A stretch of DNA of 64,000 nucleotides from contig NZ_JAKVTV010000004.1 in NCBI RefSeq assembly GCF_022489035.1, positions 186,001 to 250,000 of the forward strand, in the 5' to 3' direction. The DNA comes from Christiangramia lutea (GTDB lineage Bacteria > Bacteroidota > Bacteroidia > Flavobacteriales > Flavobacteriaceae). The translations under genes and the position numbers were made by a program. Shown piece after piece: positions 8,310 through 16,795 of the stretch. Numbering within the stretch: position 1 is the first letter of the stretch; the number at the start of each line of letters is the position of its first letter. The notes below the pieces were generated by a model. That model saw nothing but the letters and a program-made list of their open reading frames with translations. It was not told the DNA's origin and did no database searches.

Positions 8310-8870
8310 ATGTGGGAGAAAATTCAGCAGTGGGACAGGGAATTGTTCGTTTATCTCAATAACCTGGGTATTGAAAAATATGATGCTTTCTGGATCTTCG
8401 TAACGAACCCACGGCACTGGATACCACTATATTTACTTTTCTTCCTATTTTTCTTTCTGGCCTTTCACTGGCGAAAAGCAGCATTTACTTCACTTTTTTT
8501 ACTGGCTACGGTTTTTACTACCTGGGGACTTACCAACCTTGTAAAGGGCATTGCCCTTAGATTAAGACCAAACAACACACCAGAACTTACAGAGCTTATA
8601 AGGATCTTGCAGGAACCAACTAACTACAGTTTCTTTTCAGGGCATTCATCAACTTCTTTCGCTGCAACTACATTTATTGTCCTAATTTTATCTCAAAAGA
8701 CAAGATGGATCTATCTTGCTTACCTCTGGCCAATCATCTTTGTAATGAGTAGGATTTATGTAGGTGTGCATTATCCAGGTGATATACTCGTAGGAATGAT
8801 CGTGGGAATAATTATGGCAATCATATTCTACAAACTCTATGATAAATCTGGAAGAAGACTGATATTTTAA
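8310..8870 (+). CDS. PAP2 superfamily membrane phosphatase
   Basis: A 186-residue integral membrane protein with about five hydrophobic segments. The three PAP2 signatures are present: KGIALRLRPNN (C1), FFSGHSSTSFA (C2, catalytic His) and RIYVGVHYPGDILVG (C3, catalytic His and Asp). Family members dephosphorylate undecaprenyl diphosphate, phosphatidic acid or lipid A. The exact substrate cannot be read from the sequence. The last 4 bp overlap the end of the converging methyltransferase gene. Confidence 0.88.
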   Translation: MWEKIQQWDRELFVYLNNLGIEKYDAFWIFVTNPRHWIPLYLLFFLFFFLAFHWRKAAFTSLFLLATVFTTWGLTNLVKGIALRLRPNNTPELTELIRILQEPTNYSFFSGHSSTSFAATTFIVLILSQKTRWIYLAYLWPIIFVMSRIYVGVHYPGDILVGMIVGIIMAIIFYKLYDKSGRRLIF

Positions 8871-9508
8871 AGAACCCTGGTAAGGGTAAGGCCATCCCTT
8901 ATTGGCAGAATAACCGTTTCAACTCTTGGATCTTCGTTCAATAGTTTATTATACTCTAAAAGTGCCTGGGTAGATTCGTCATCCTTTTTGATTTTTTCGA
9001 TCACTTTTCCAGACCACAGGACATTATCAGATAAGATGATTCCTCCAGAATTCATTTTCTCTATAATAAGTTCAAAATATTTCGGATAATTCGGTTTATC
9101 GGCATCAATAAAAACAAGGTCGAAATTTGAATCTATCTCCGGAATTATTTCCGTGGCATCTCCTAAATATTGCTCTATCTGGGAACTGTAATCAGACAGA
9201 TCAAAATACTTCTTTTGAAAGTCAAATAATTCCTCGTTCACATCTATAGTATGCAATTTGCCATTTTTGGTAAGGCCTTCTGCCAGGCACAAGGCAGAAT
9301 ATCCTGTGTAAGTACCAATCTCAAGTATGGTTTCAGGAGATTTAAGCTTGGAAAGCATGCTCAAAACTCTTCCCTGGTAATGTCCGCTAAGCATTCTTGG
9401 CTGCATCACCTTCTGATTAGTTTCCCGGTTAAGTTTTGAAAGTAATTCTGGCTCCTTTTGTGAGTGAGCCACTATATAATCGTCTATATCTTCAGGTAAA
9501 AAATGCAT
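8867..9508 (-). CDS. class I SAM-dependent O-methyltransferase
   Basis: A 213-residue protein of the catechol/caffeoyl-CoA O-methyltransferase type (Methyltransf_3). The SAM-binding glycine motif ILEIGTYTGYSALCLAEGL lies at about residues 61-79. The acidic-loop motif VFIDADKPNYPKYFE and the SDNVLWSGKV segment carry the metal-binding Asp and Asn residues. Its substrate is unknown; family members methylate catechols or other small phenols. It is monocistronic and convergent with the PAP2 gene. Confidence 0.88.
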   Translation of the reverse strand: MHFLPEDIDDYIVAHSQKEPELLSKLNRETNQKVMQPRMLSGHYQGRVLSMLSKLKSPETILEIGTYTGYSALCLAEGLTKNGKLHTIDVNEELFDFQKKYFDLSDYSSQIEQYLGDATEIIPEIDSNFDLVFIDADKPNYPKYFELIIEKMNSGGIILSDNVLWSGKVIEKIKKDDESTQALLEYNKLLNEDPRVETVILPIRDGLTLTRVL

Positions 9509-9603
9509 TTTCGAGATCTTTTTGACAAAATTAAAGATTTTAGGTGGTGTTTCTGGCCTGTCTCATTTAAAACGAAATTGTATTTTTACCGAAAATTGAA
9601 AAT

Positions 9604-10890
9604 ATGCAGTTCGAGAATACCAGGGAATTTGCCAGGCAACTAGATAAAGAAGATAAACTTTCCAGATATAGGCATGAATTTATTTTTCCGAAGGTAAATG
9701 GTAAAGAGGTTATTTATTTTGTTGGAAATTCTCTAGGTCTTCAACCCAGGTCAGCTAAAAAATATGTTGATGAGATTATGAAAGACTGGGCTGAACTTGC
9801 TGTTGAAGGACATTTTTATGCCGATAAACCCTGGTGGGATTATCACGAGCGCTTTTCTGAAAAACTAGCCAAAGTAGTTGGTGCCAATCCCTCTGAAGTT
9901 ACCGTAATGAATACCTTGACGGTTAACCTTCATCTATTGATGGTTTCTTTCTATAGGCCATCAGGAAAAAGATATAAGATTATATGCGAGGAAAAAGCAT
10001 TTCCAAGCGACCAGTATATGATCAATAGCCAGGTGCGATTTCATGGTTATGATCCTGAAGATGCGATCGTCGAAATAAAAAGACGTGAGGGAGAAAATAA
10101 TTTCAGAACAGAGGATATACTTCAGAAAATTCAGGAGGTAGGAGAGGAGTGCGCTCTGTTACTTATTGGGGGAGTAAATTATTATACCGGCCAAGTTTTC
10201 GATATGGAGACTATTACCAAAGCCGGGCATGATGTTGGAGCTTTCGTTGGATGGGATCTGGCCCATGCCGCTGGAAACATAGAGTTGAAATTAAGCGAAT
10301 GGAACGTGGATTTTGCTGCCTGGTGTAGTTACAAATATATGAATTCAGGACCTGGAAATGCTTCCGGGTGTTTTATAAATAAGAAGTATCATAACAAAAA
10401 AGATATTCCGAGATTTGAAGGCTGGTGGGGTCATAATAAAGAAAGAAGGTTTTTGATGGAGCCGGAATTTCATCCAGAACCAACAGCAGATGCCTGGCAG
10501 ATAAGTAACGCACCTATCCTTGCACTTGCTCCATATTTGGCCTCTTTGGAAATGTTCGATGAGGTAGGAATGCCTGCATTAATCCAAAAAAGAAATAAGA
10601 TCGTGGCCTATCTTGAATATGTATTGCAAGAAATAGATAAAGATGTAGAAAGTACCTTCGAGATCATTACTCCGGCTGAACAGGAGGATAGAGGAACTCA
10701 GTTATCTGTATTCCTCCACGGTGAAGGTAGGGAATTATTCAATTATCTCATGGAGCAGGGGGTGATCACCGATTGGCGGGAACCTAATGTGATCAGGCTA
10801 GCGCCCGCACCATTCTATTGCTCTTTTGAAGACATGTATGAATTTGGGCAAATCCTGAAAAAGGGAATTCTTAGCAAACAAAAAGTTTAA
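9604..10890 (+). CDS. kynU: kynureninase
   Basis: A 428-residue PLP-dependent (fold type I) enzyme that cleaves kynurenine or 3-hydroxykynurenine to anthranilate or 3-hydroxyanthranilate plus alanine. The PLP lysine is K244 in WCSYKYMNSGPG. Other family blocks are FVGNSLGLQPRSAKK, NTLTVNLHLLM, WDLAHAAGN and FEGWWGH. Length is normal. Together with kmo at 18109 it gives two steps of tryptophan catabolism towards quinolinate and NAD. A near-consensus -7 box (TATTTTTA, 9581-9588) lies upstream and a strong terminator downstream. Confidence 0.95.
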   Translation: MQFENTREFARQLDKEDKLSRYRHEFIFPKVNGKEVIYFVGNSLGLQPRSAKKYVDEIMKDWAELAVEGHFYADKPWWDYHERFSEKLAKVVGANPSEVTVMNTLTVNLHLLMVSFYRPSGKRYKIICEEKAFPSDQYMINSQVRFHGYDPEDAIVEIKRREGENNFRTEDILQKIQEVGEECALLLIGGVNYYTGQVFDMETITKAGHDVGAFVGWDLAHAAGNIELKLSEWNVDFAAWCSYKYMNSGPGNASGCFINKKYHNKKDIPRFEGWWGHNKERRFLMEPEFHPEPTADAWQISNAPILALAPYLASLEMFDEVGMPALIQKRNKIVAYLEYVLQEIDKDVESTFEIITPAEQEDRGTQLSVFLHGEGRELFNYLMEQGVITDWREPNVIRLAPAPFYCSFEDMYEFGQILKKGILSKQKV

Positions 10891-10892
10891 TT

Positions 10893-10920
10893 AAAAAAGG
10901 AGGCGTTCGCCTCCTTTTTT
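10893..10920 (+). terminator. rho-independent terminator, kynU (bidirectional)
   Basis: Stem GGAGGC (10899-10904) with GCCTCC (10909-10914), flanked by A6 and T6. The symmetric flanks let it work on either strand, so it also serves the lipoprotein gene ending at 10943. Confidence 0.88.
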
Positions 10921-10942
10921 AATTTTATAAAATTTTCAAGAA

Positions 10943-11617
10943 TTATTCTTCTACTGAAATGTCGCTAAAGAATAATTCGAAAGAGCCATCCTTGGATTTA
11001 TGCATTTTGGAGATCATTACTCCATTGAAGTCTTCATAATCTTCCCAGGTAGTGGCCATTTCTCTTCCGCCACCTGAAGCCTTATAAACCCATTCCTGAA
11101 TCATGTAATCCTCATCAAAATATATATCATAGCTATCACCAGGAGTGTAACCTCCTTCTGATGGATAGCTTACGGTAAGCATTTGCATTTCGTCTCCACT
11201 AATTGGTGCTTTGGATTTCTTTGTTTCGCTTATTTCAGCATCAGACCACTTTAACTGGTAAGGGAAAAGTAGCCAGTAAGAATCATTTACAAATCGTTGG
11301 TCTATATATTCCTTATCCTCTTCCAGGCTATCTTTTTTAGTATAGCTCATGGTAGAATCCTTTTCCGTAAGACTTATTTTGTCGCTTTTTACATTCCAAA
11401 CCCATCTTCTTTCAGAACGCAATGTGTCATTTACCTTAACATTGAAAGTGAATTTTATCTGGCTGATACTATCAAATTCTTTGAATCCGTTCGCCATGGC
11501 TATTTTCTCATGAACTTCAAGATTCGGATTTTCGGTCACTACTTCCTTTTCTTTTTTCCTGTTATTACAGGAGATAAGAAAACATCCAATAATACTTAAT
11601 ATTATAAGTTTTTTCAT
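10943..11617 (-). CDS. lipoprotein of unknown function
   Basis: A 224-residue protein with a signal peptide II: MKKLIILSIIGCFLISC with lipobox LISC, lipidated Cys17, followed by an Asn- and Lys-rich tether. The mature part is predicted all-beta and has a SYWLLFPYQLKW segment and a YDIYFDEDYMIQEW segment. These patterns recall LolA-like outer-membrane lipoproteins such as the DUF6503 group; this assignment is tentative. No catalytic motif is visible. Probably monocistronic, 35 bp from the SDR gene on the same strand. Confidence 0.7.
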   Translation of the reverse strand: MKKLIILSIIGCFLISCNNRKKEKEVVTENPNLEVHEKIAMANGFKEFDSISQIKFTFNVKVNDTLRSERRWVWNVKSDKISLTEKDSTMSYTKKDSLEEDKEYIDQRFVNDSYWLLFPYQLKWSDAEISETKKSKAPISGDEMQMLTVSYPSEGGYTPGDSYDIYFDEDYMIQEWVYKASGGGREMATTWEDYEDFNGVMISKMHKSKDGSFELFFSDISVEE

Positions 11618-11652
11618 GTCGTTGGTTTTGTTAAAGGTAATAAATATACTGC

Positions 11653-12411
11653 TTAAAGTGCATTAACACTCATTCCTCCATCTGCCACGATGTTCTGTCC
11701 AGTAATAAAAGATGAATTGTCCATGGCTAAGAATGAAATTATCGAAGACATTTCCTCTGCTTCCGCAACCCGGTTTAGGGGTGTTCGGTTTAAAATCGCC
11801 TGCATTTTTTCTTCATTATGAAGATATCCTTCGGTAAGTGGCGTTTTGGTGAACCAGGGTGATACGGCGTTTACCCTGATACTGTCCTGTGCCCATTCTA
11901 CTGCAAGGCTTCTCGTTTGTTGCAATAAACCTGATTTAGACATGGAATAAGGCGTTCCGGTTCCCACATCCTGCAGCGCTGCTGAGGAAGCTACATTTAT
12001 GATAGACGCGTTTCCAGACTTTTTAAGAAGAGGAAATAATTTCCGGCTAATTTCGAAGGGAGCAACCAGGTTGACCTCAAGTACTTTCCTAAATTCTTCT
12101 TCTGAATAATCATTGGTCTTTTTCCTGATATTGATCCCGGCATTATTCACCAGGATGTCCAGCTTTTTCCAGTTTTTATTTATCCATTTCTTAATTTTAT
12201 CAATATCCTTCGAGTCAGATGAGTCTGCTACAATTCCGGTAGCTTTTAGTCCTTCATTTTTTAGTTTAGATTCAAAAGAATTAATTTCTTTTTCATTTCT
12301 CGCCGTAAAAAGCACCTCTGCTCCAAGGTCCAGAAACATCTTAACTGATGCTCGGCCAATTCCCTTGGTTCCGCCAGTGATGAGCGCTTTTTTGTTTTTT
12401 AGGTTCCACAT
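11653..12411 (-). CDS. short-chain dehydrogenase/reductase (SDR)
   Basis: A 252-residue classical SDR. The Rossmann nucleotide motif GGTKGIG is at 13-19 and NNAG at 89-92. The catalytic Ser lies in NVASSAALQD (about 142-143), with Tyr155 and Lys159 in the YSMSK motif. The C-terminus FITGQNIVADGGMSVNAL is also typical. The overall pattern resembles tropinone reductase-like and glucose/fatty-acyl reductases, so the substrate is left open. It is monocistronic, preceded by a terminator for the small membrane protein upstream. Confidence 0.9.
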   Translation of the reverse strand: MWNLKNKKALITGGTKGIGRASVKMFLDLGAEVLFTARNEKEINSFESKLKNEGLKATGIVADSSDSKDIDKIKKWINKNWKKLDILVNNAGINIRKKTNDYSEEEFRKVLEVNLVAPFEISRKLFPLLKKSGNASIINVASSAALQDVGTGTPYSMSKSGLLQQTRSLAVEWAQDSIRVNAVSPWFTKTPLTEGYLHNEEKMQAILNRTPLNRVAEAEEMSSIISFLAMDNSSFITGQNIVADGGMSVNAL

Positions 12412-12438
12412 ATTGTAGATCTTCAGAAAAGTATTTTA

Positions 12439-12467
12439 TAAAAAAACCCTTTGATCGCTCAAAGGGT
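12439..12467 (-). terminator. terminator of the lmo0937-type gene
   Basis: A perfect 9-bp stem ACCCTTTGA (12446-12454) with TCAAAGGGT (12459-12467), loop TCGC. On the minus strand it runs into seven T residues. It lies between the small membrane protein gene and the SDR gene. Confidence 0.85.
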
Positions 12468-12487
12468 CGTGTTCAAATTTTAGTCGT

Positions 12488-12643
12488 CTATAATCTTCTA
12501 CCGGTTAGTAGTTTGTAAAGAATTAGGATAACGGCTAATACTATTAAGATATGGATAATGCTTCCTAGGTCTGGAAAAGCAAAATATCCAACAAGCCATC
12601 CAATTACCAGTAGAACGATAATAAGCCAAATTAAATCTCTCAT
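12488..12643 (-). CDS. lmo0937 family small membrane protein
   Basis: A 51-residue ORF. It begins MRDLIWLIIVLLVIGWLVGY, then FAFPDLGSIIHILIVLAVIL, and ends KLLTGRRL. It has two hydrophobic helices separated by a short loop, with a basic C-terminus. This is the widespread lmo0937-type small membrane protein family, common in Bacteroidota and often stress-associated. Its function is unknown. It starts at the ATG complementary to 12641-12643 and has its own terminator. The remaining 145 bp up to the photolyase gene show nothing else. Confidence 0.85.
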   Translation of the reverse strand: MRDLIWLIIVLLVIGWLVGYFAFPDLGSIIHILIVLAVILILYKLLTGRRL

Positions 12644-12788
12644 GTCAGGTTGATTTTTAGGCAGGCCTTAAGGCTTGCCGTTGGTTAAAATAAAATATTA
12701 GTTAGTCGGTTTTTTGTTAATTTCAATACTAATTTAGAGAATAGACTCACCCAGTAGTTTTGATTTAACCTTGATTTAACTATACTTC

Positions 12789-14336
12789 CTAAAAGTCCTC
12801 AGGCTTATTAATGATCTCTTTAGCCCTCGTTCTTATTTCTTCTAATTCTTTCGAATCCTTCTTTTCCAGTAGGCTCATCATCATGTTCATTCGTTGATTA
12901 TCCTTGAATTTTTCGCGATTATCATCCAGAAAATTCCAGTATAGACTGTTAAAAGGACAGGCTTTTTCCCCGGTTTTTTTATTTACACTATAATGGCAAT
13001 CTTTACAATAATTACTCATTTTATTGATGTAATTGCCGCTGGAAACGTAGGGTTTGGTTGCAACAATCCCTCCATCTGCGAACTGACTCATCCCACGTGT
13101 ATTGGTGATCTCTACCCATTCTATCGCATCTATATAAATTCCCAGATACCATTTATCCACTTCATCGGGATGTGTTTGACTCAATAGTGCATAATTCCCG
13201 GTGATCATTAATCGTTGGATATGATGAGCGTAGGCATTTTCCAGACTATTTTTTATGGAAAGATGGAGGCAATTCATCTTTGTGTCAGCGTTCCAGTAGA
13301 AGGAAGGAAGATCATTCTGGTTTCTCAGTTTATTTGATCTTTTATATCCGGGCATTTCCTTCCAGTAAATACCCCTCATGTATTCTCTCCAGCCTAATAT
13401 TTGCCGAACGAAGCCCTCTACCTGAGAGATATCTATATCATCTTTATGGTCGTAGTAATAGTCTATTACAGAATCTATCACTTCCTTTGGACTAAGCATT
13501 TTAGTGTTCAGGCTGAAAGATAAGCGTGAGTGGAACAAATAAGCCTCGTCTGAATGCAAGGCATCCTGGTAATCTCCAAAATGTACCAAAAGGTTTTTGC
13601 AGAAATAATTCAGAACCGAAAGTGAATCTTCCCTTGAAGTGGGCCAGTTAAAATTTTTCTCGCTTACAGAGCCCATGGTTTTTACACCAGACTTTTCCAA
13701 CTCTTTCAGAATGCTAGAAACATCTTTTCTAAAGCCTCTTTCGTGTGGTATATCCGGATCGCCATTCCATTTTTTTCGATTGGATTTATCAAAATTCCAT
13801 TTTCCGCCTTCAGGATCAGAGTCTGTAGCCATAAGAATGCCATACTTCTTCCTCATATGGCGATAAAAGTATTCCATGGTGAGCTGCTTCTTACCCTTGT
13901 AGAATTTTTCCAGTTCTTTTCTTTCTGATAAAAAATGTTCTGAGTCGAAAGCCTCAGTTTCTATGTCCAGCTCTTTACAAATTTCCTTCAACTGTTCATC
14001 TAACCTGTATTCATCTGGAAGCTGATATTCGAACTTTTTAAATCCTTCTTTAGAAATCAGATTTTTTATATTCTCATCTAGTTTTTGCCGGTTGTTTTTG
14101 TCATTGATCTTGAAATAAATCACCTTATGATCCCTATCTTTTAGATAATTGGCGAAATTTCGCATGGCGCTGAAGAATCCCAATATCTTCTGAATGTGAT
14201 GCACCACATAATCGGTTTCCTGTCTTATTTCCATGAAAACATAAGTGATATCTTCATAATCATCTTTAAACCAGCTGTGTTGATGGTTTAACTGGTCACC
14301 CAGGATAAGACGTAAGGTTTTTAATCTTTCAGCCAT
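12789..14336 (-). CDS. FeS-cluster (6-4)-type photolyase / cryptochrome (PhrB-like)
   Basis: A 515-residue member of the FeS-BCP branch (deoxyribodipyrimidine photolyase-related). The four Cys that would hold a [4Fe-4S] cluster are Cys356, Cys444, Cys447 and Cys460. Their spacing (88, 3 and 13) is the same as the known Agrobacterium PhrB ligands (350, 438, 441, 454), shifted by 6. The N-terminal antenna domain starts LRLILGDQLNHQHSWF, and the FAD domain includes GFVRQILGWREYMRG and QRLMITGNYALL. It probably repairs (6-4) photoproducts with FAD and light. Its start overlaps the end of the DASH cryptochrome by 16 bp. Confidence 0.9.
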   Translation of the reverse strand: MAERLKTLRLILGDQLNHQHSWFKDDYEDITYVFMEIRQETDYVVHHIQKILGFFSAMRNFANYLKDRDHKVIYFKINDKNNRQKLDENIKNLISKEGFKKFEYQLPDEYRLDEQLKEICKELDIETEAFDSEHFLSERKELEKFYKGKKQLTMEYFYRHMRKKYGILMATDSDPEGGKWNFDKSNRKKWNGDPDIPHERGFRKDVSSILKELEKSGVKTMGSVSEKNFNWPTSREDSLSVLNYFCKNLLVHFGDYQDALHSDEAYLFHSRLSFSLNTKMLSPKEVIDSVIDYYYDHKDDIDISQVEGFVRQILGWREYMRGIYWKEMPGYKRSNKLRNQNDLPSFYWNADTKMNCLHLSIKNSLENAYAHHIQRLMITGNYALLSQTHPDEVDKWYLGIYIDAIEWVEITNTRGMSQFADGGIVATKPYVSSGNYINKMSNYCKDCHYSVNKKTGEKACPFNSLYWNFLDDNREKFKDNQRMNMMMSLLEKKDSKELEEIRTRAKEIINKPEDF

Positions 14337-15607
14337 AAGTTCTGATATTCATTATCCGGATCATAGCGATCTGCCTGACTTTTAATATTGAATTTCCGGT
14401 CTCTGGGATCGTTTCCAACTCCACTATTATACATCCAGTTACCCCAATTGCTATGCACATCATAATCTATAAGCATACTTTCAAAATACGAGGCCCCAAT
14501 TCGCCAGTCCTGTTTTAGTTCTTTCGCCCAGAAACTATTTACATTCTGCCTGCCACGATTGCTCATAAAACCGGTTTTGGCGATCTCCTTCATATTGGCA
14601 TTCACAAAATCATATTTAGTTTCTCCAGATATCCATTGCTCCAATTCTTGTCTATTTTTATTCCAGTCGAGTTCCTTATCCAGGATTCCACCAATCTGGA
14701 ATATTTTACTTCCATGTTTTAGAGAAACATATTTAAAAAAATCACGCCAGATAAGTTCAAATATCAGCCAGTAGGTGCTTTGGTTGCTATTTATCTCCTT
14801 TTCATACTTTTTCACCTCGTGGTAGATCTGTTTTGGAGAGATACTTCCATTAGCTAACCACGCAGATAATTTTGAACTGTAGTCGGGTCCTATCAGGCCA
14901 TTCCTGGTTTCCTTATATTCTGATAATTTCTTGGTTTTCCAGAAATATTCATCCATGCGTTTTCGTGCCTGGTCTTCACCACCCTTAAATGGAAATGCCG
15001 ACCTTTCATCTATTTCAAAATTTTCCAGCCCAAGGTCTTCCAGGGAAGGAATGGAATTGTTGTTGGAAGAGGTGGCTTTCTTTAGAGGTTCCGGAGTTTC
15101 TATAAGCTCACGGATTTCCGTTTTGTTTTCACAAGATTTCCTGAAATGAGTATATACTTTGGGAATTTCTTCAAAGCTTTGAAAAGGGATATCCTCTGGA
15201 TGATATAAGAATTGCTGGTAATAGGAATTAAAATTTATCTTTCCGGAATTGTCCTTTACAGCATTTTCTACTTCTCTTTCATCCCTCGTCCATTCTTTTT
15301 GATAATAAATGGAATCTATCCAATACTCGCTTATAAGGTCTGGAATTACCTTTTCCGGTTTTTCCTGGAAGATGAATAATGGAATATTAAGAGAATCCAG
15401 ATTACTTTGCAGTTCAGAAATCGTTTCAATCAAAAAATTTGCTCTGAATTTCCCTGTTTTTACAAAACCAAATGTACTCTTCGAATAATGCCTGGGATCA
15501 AAACAGTAAAGAGCAATTACTTTATCGTGATTTTCACAAGCTTTTTTTAAAGCTTCATGATCTGAAATCCTTAAATCGTTTCTATACCAAACAAGGCCTG
15601 TACTCAT
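14321..15607 (-). CDS. DASH family cryptochrome / photolyase
   Basis: A 428-residue protein. It has an N-terminal photolyase alpha/beta domain ([16 protein letters not shown]) and the DASH-type [13 protein letters not shown] segment. The FAD-binding C-terminal domain includes [14 protein letters not shown] and [17 protein letters not shown], then a terminal YQNLW. Cry-DASH enzymes bind FAD and often MTHF and repair pyrimidine dimers in single-stranded DNA; some act as photoreceptors. The start ATG overlaps the stop of the DUF2256 gene (ATGA). It is therefore translationally coupled to both neighbours. Confidence 0.93.
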   Translation of the reverse strand: MSTGLVWYRNDLRISDHEALKKACENHDKVIALYCFDPRHYSKSTFGFVKTGKFRANFLIETISELQSNLDSLNIPLFIFQEKPEKVIPDLISEYWIDSIYYQKEWTRDEREVENAVKDNSGKINFNSYYQQFLYHPEDIPFQSFEEIPKVYTHFRKSCENKTEIRELIETPEPLKKATSSNNNSIPSLEDLGLENFEIDERSAFPFKGGEDQARKRMDEYFWKTKKLSEYKETRNGLIGPDYSSKLSAWLANGSISPKQIYHEVKKYEKEINSNQSTYWLIFELIWRDFFKYVSLKHGSKIFQIGGILDKELDWNKNRQELEQWISGETKYDFVNANMKEIAKTGFMSNRGRQNVNSFWAKELKQDWRIGASYFESMLIDYDVHSNWGNWMYNSGVGNDPRDRKFNIKSQADRYDPDNEYQNLWLKD

Positions 15608-15735
15608 TCTTTATTTTTTCGGCATTTTTCACTACAATATTTTACGTTTTCCCAGTCCTTTTTCCATTTTTTTCTCCACTTGAAAGGGCGTTGGCATACC
15701 GGACAGATTTTTTCCGGCAAATGTTCTTTTTTCAT
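15604..15735 (-). CDS. DUF2256 small zinc-finger protein
   Basis: A 43-residue ORF containing [16 protein letters not shown] and VKYCSEKCR. That is two CxxC-type pairs of cysteines with the conserved RPFxWRKKW core of DUF2256. The family is nearly always encoded next to photolyases or cryptochromes, and its role is unknown. Both ends overlap neighbours by 4 nt (ATGA): the flavin reductase stop upstream and the cry-DASH start downstream. This confirms the reading frame and indicates coupled translation. Confidence 0.9.
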   Translation of the reverse strand: MKKEHLPEKICPVCQRPFKWRKKWKKDWENVKYCSEKCRKNKE

Positions 15736-16385
15736 GAATTCACTTTCTTGCTAAAAAAGGATTTCACCTCCTGGTTAGGTCTGGCGTAGTGAAACCTGTC
15801 CAGTAAGGTAGGGAGGGAATATCCATCCAGACCATTTATCGCAACCGTACCGGCATCATCAAGACGAAGCCAGCCGTCTGGCATTTGTATTCCATCATCA
15901 AAATATATATGTTCGATGGAAGCTACTACAAGCAGAGTATCGTTTTCTTTGATCTCGTATTCGTTGAGGTATTTACAACCCATTTTTATTTCAGACTGTT
16001 GCACATAAGGAGCATGGAAATCATCAAGGTATTCTTCAGTAAGCCCGGTTTTATGAAATTCTGATATTTCTTCATCATATTTCGCGGCTGTATGATGTGC
16101 CTGCTCTATCATTTTTTCGTGAATATGATTCACCGTGAAATATGAAGTTTCCTTGATATTGTTATAGGTATTTCTGGAAACACTCAGTGGCCTTGTAACA
16201 AACCCTAGCATAGCAGGATTGCTACCCATATGGGTCACCGAACTGAAAACCGCAACATTTGGATTGCCGCTTTCAGATTTTGTTGCGATAAGATTAGCAG
16301 ATTTATAGCCTGTGGAGCTGTTTATCAAATTTAAACGGAAGATCTTTTCCATTTTTTCGATATCCTTGGAGCTGATATGTTTCAT
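15732..16385 (-). CDS. flavin reductase family protein (FMN-binding split barrel)
   Basis: A 217-residue protein of the flavin reductase-like split-barrel family. Signatures include [20 protein letters not shown], a segment with [19 protein letters not shown] that lines the FMN pocket, and [16 protein letters not shown]. It probably binds FMN and reduces flavin or a flavin-linked substrate. As first gene of the cluster leading to two light-dependent flavoproteins, it may help supply or reduce flavin (inference). A hairpin with T tract ends exactly at its ATG. Confidence 0.88.
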   Translation of the reverse strand: MKHISSKDIEKMEKIFRLNLINSSTGYKSANLIATKSESGNPNVAVFSSVTHMGSNPAMLGFVTRPLSVSRNTYNNIKETSYFTVNHIHEKMIEQAHHTAAKYDEEISEFHKTGLTEEYLDDFHAPYVQQSEIKMGCKYLNEYEIKENDTLLVVASIEHIYFDDGIQMPDGWLRLDDAGTVAINGLDGYSLPTLLDRFHYARPNQEVKSFFSKKVNS

Positions 16386-16414
16386 AAAAAAAGGCCAGTT
16401 TATTTGACTGACCT
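16385..16414 (-). terminator. hairpin with T tract directly before the flavin reductase ATG
   Basis: On the minus strand AGGTCAGT (16407-16414) pairs with ACTGGCCT (16392-16399) with one G-T pair, loop of 7. It is followed by seven T and immediately by the ATG of the flavin reductase gene. It looks like the terminator of the 80-residue gene but sits where the downstream operon needs its leader. It may be an attenuator or an RNA element. Confidence 0.7.
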
Positions 16415-16463
16415 CAATTTATTGATTGCTCGTTTAAAAGCCTGTTAATGTACTTTTAAATTA

Positions 16464-16706
16464 TTACTGATTCTCCATTTTGTTAATGGCCATTTCATAT
16501 TCTTCCATAGCTTCCCTTACCTGGTCTATATTATCTGAAGCTTTTTGATGGGCGTCTTCCATCACTTTTTCCAGATTTTTGTCTGGATGCTGGAATAAGT
16601 CGGTGATCACATGGTTAATTTTATCAATTAAACTGCTTTGGGTATTCTTGATATCCTCCAGTTTGTTTAACGTAGACCTCATGTGGTCAAGTTTCTCCTG
16701 ATCCAT
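16464..16706 (-). CDS. small alpha-helical protein of unknown function
   Basis: An 80-residue, highly charged protein with heptad-like spacing of Leu, Ile and Met (LDHMRSTLNKLEDIKN, EDAHQKASDNIDQVREAMEEYE). It is predicted to be almost entirely helical and probably forms a coiled coil. It has no Cys and no signal peptide. I do not recognise a family. It lies 90 bp downstream of the OYE gene and upstream of the photolyase cluster, with a hairpin after it. Confidence 0.65.
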   Translation of the reverse strand: MDQEKLDHMRSTLNKLEDIKNTQSSLIDKINHVITDLFQHPDKNLEKVMEDAHQKASDNIDQVREAMEEYEMAINKMENQ

Positions 16707-16795
16707 AATTTTAAGTTTTTAGTTACTCTAATTTACCTTAACATTTACCAGGTCCAAAAGGTCTTAACAGGTTTTAAAATAGCTTTATAAAAATA

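Noticed and set aside
12993-13187. A 64-residue plus-strand ORF inside the FeS photolyase gene
   Set aside because: It is antisense to a strongly conserved protein with intact cofactor motifs; no independent support.
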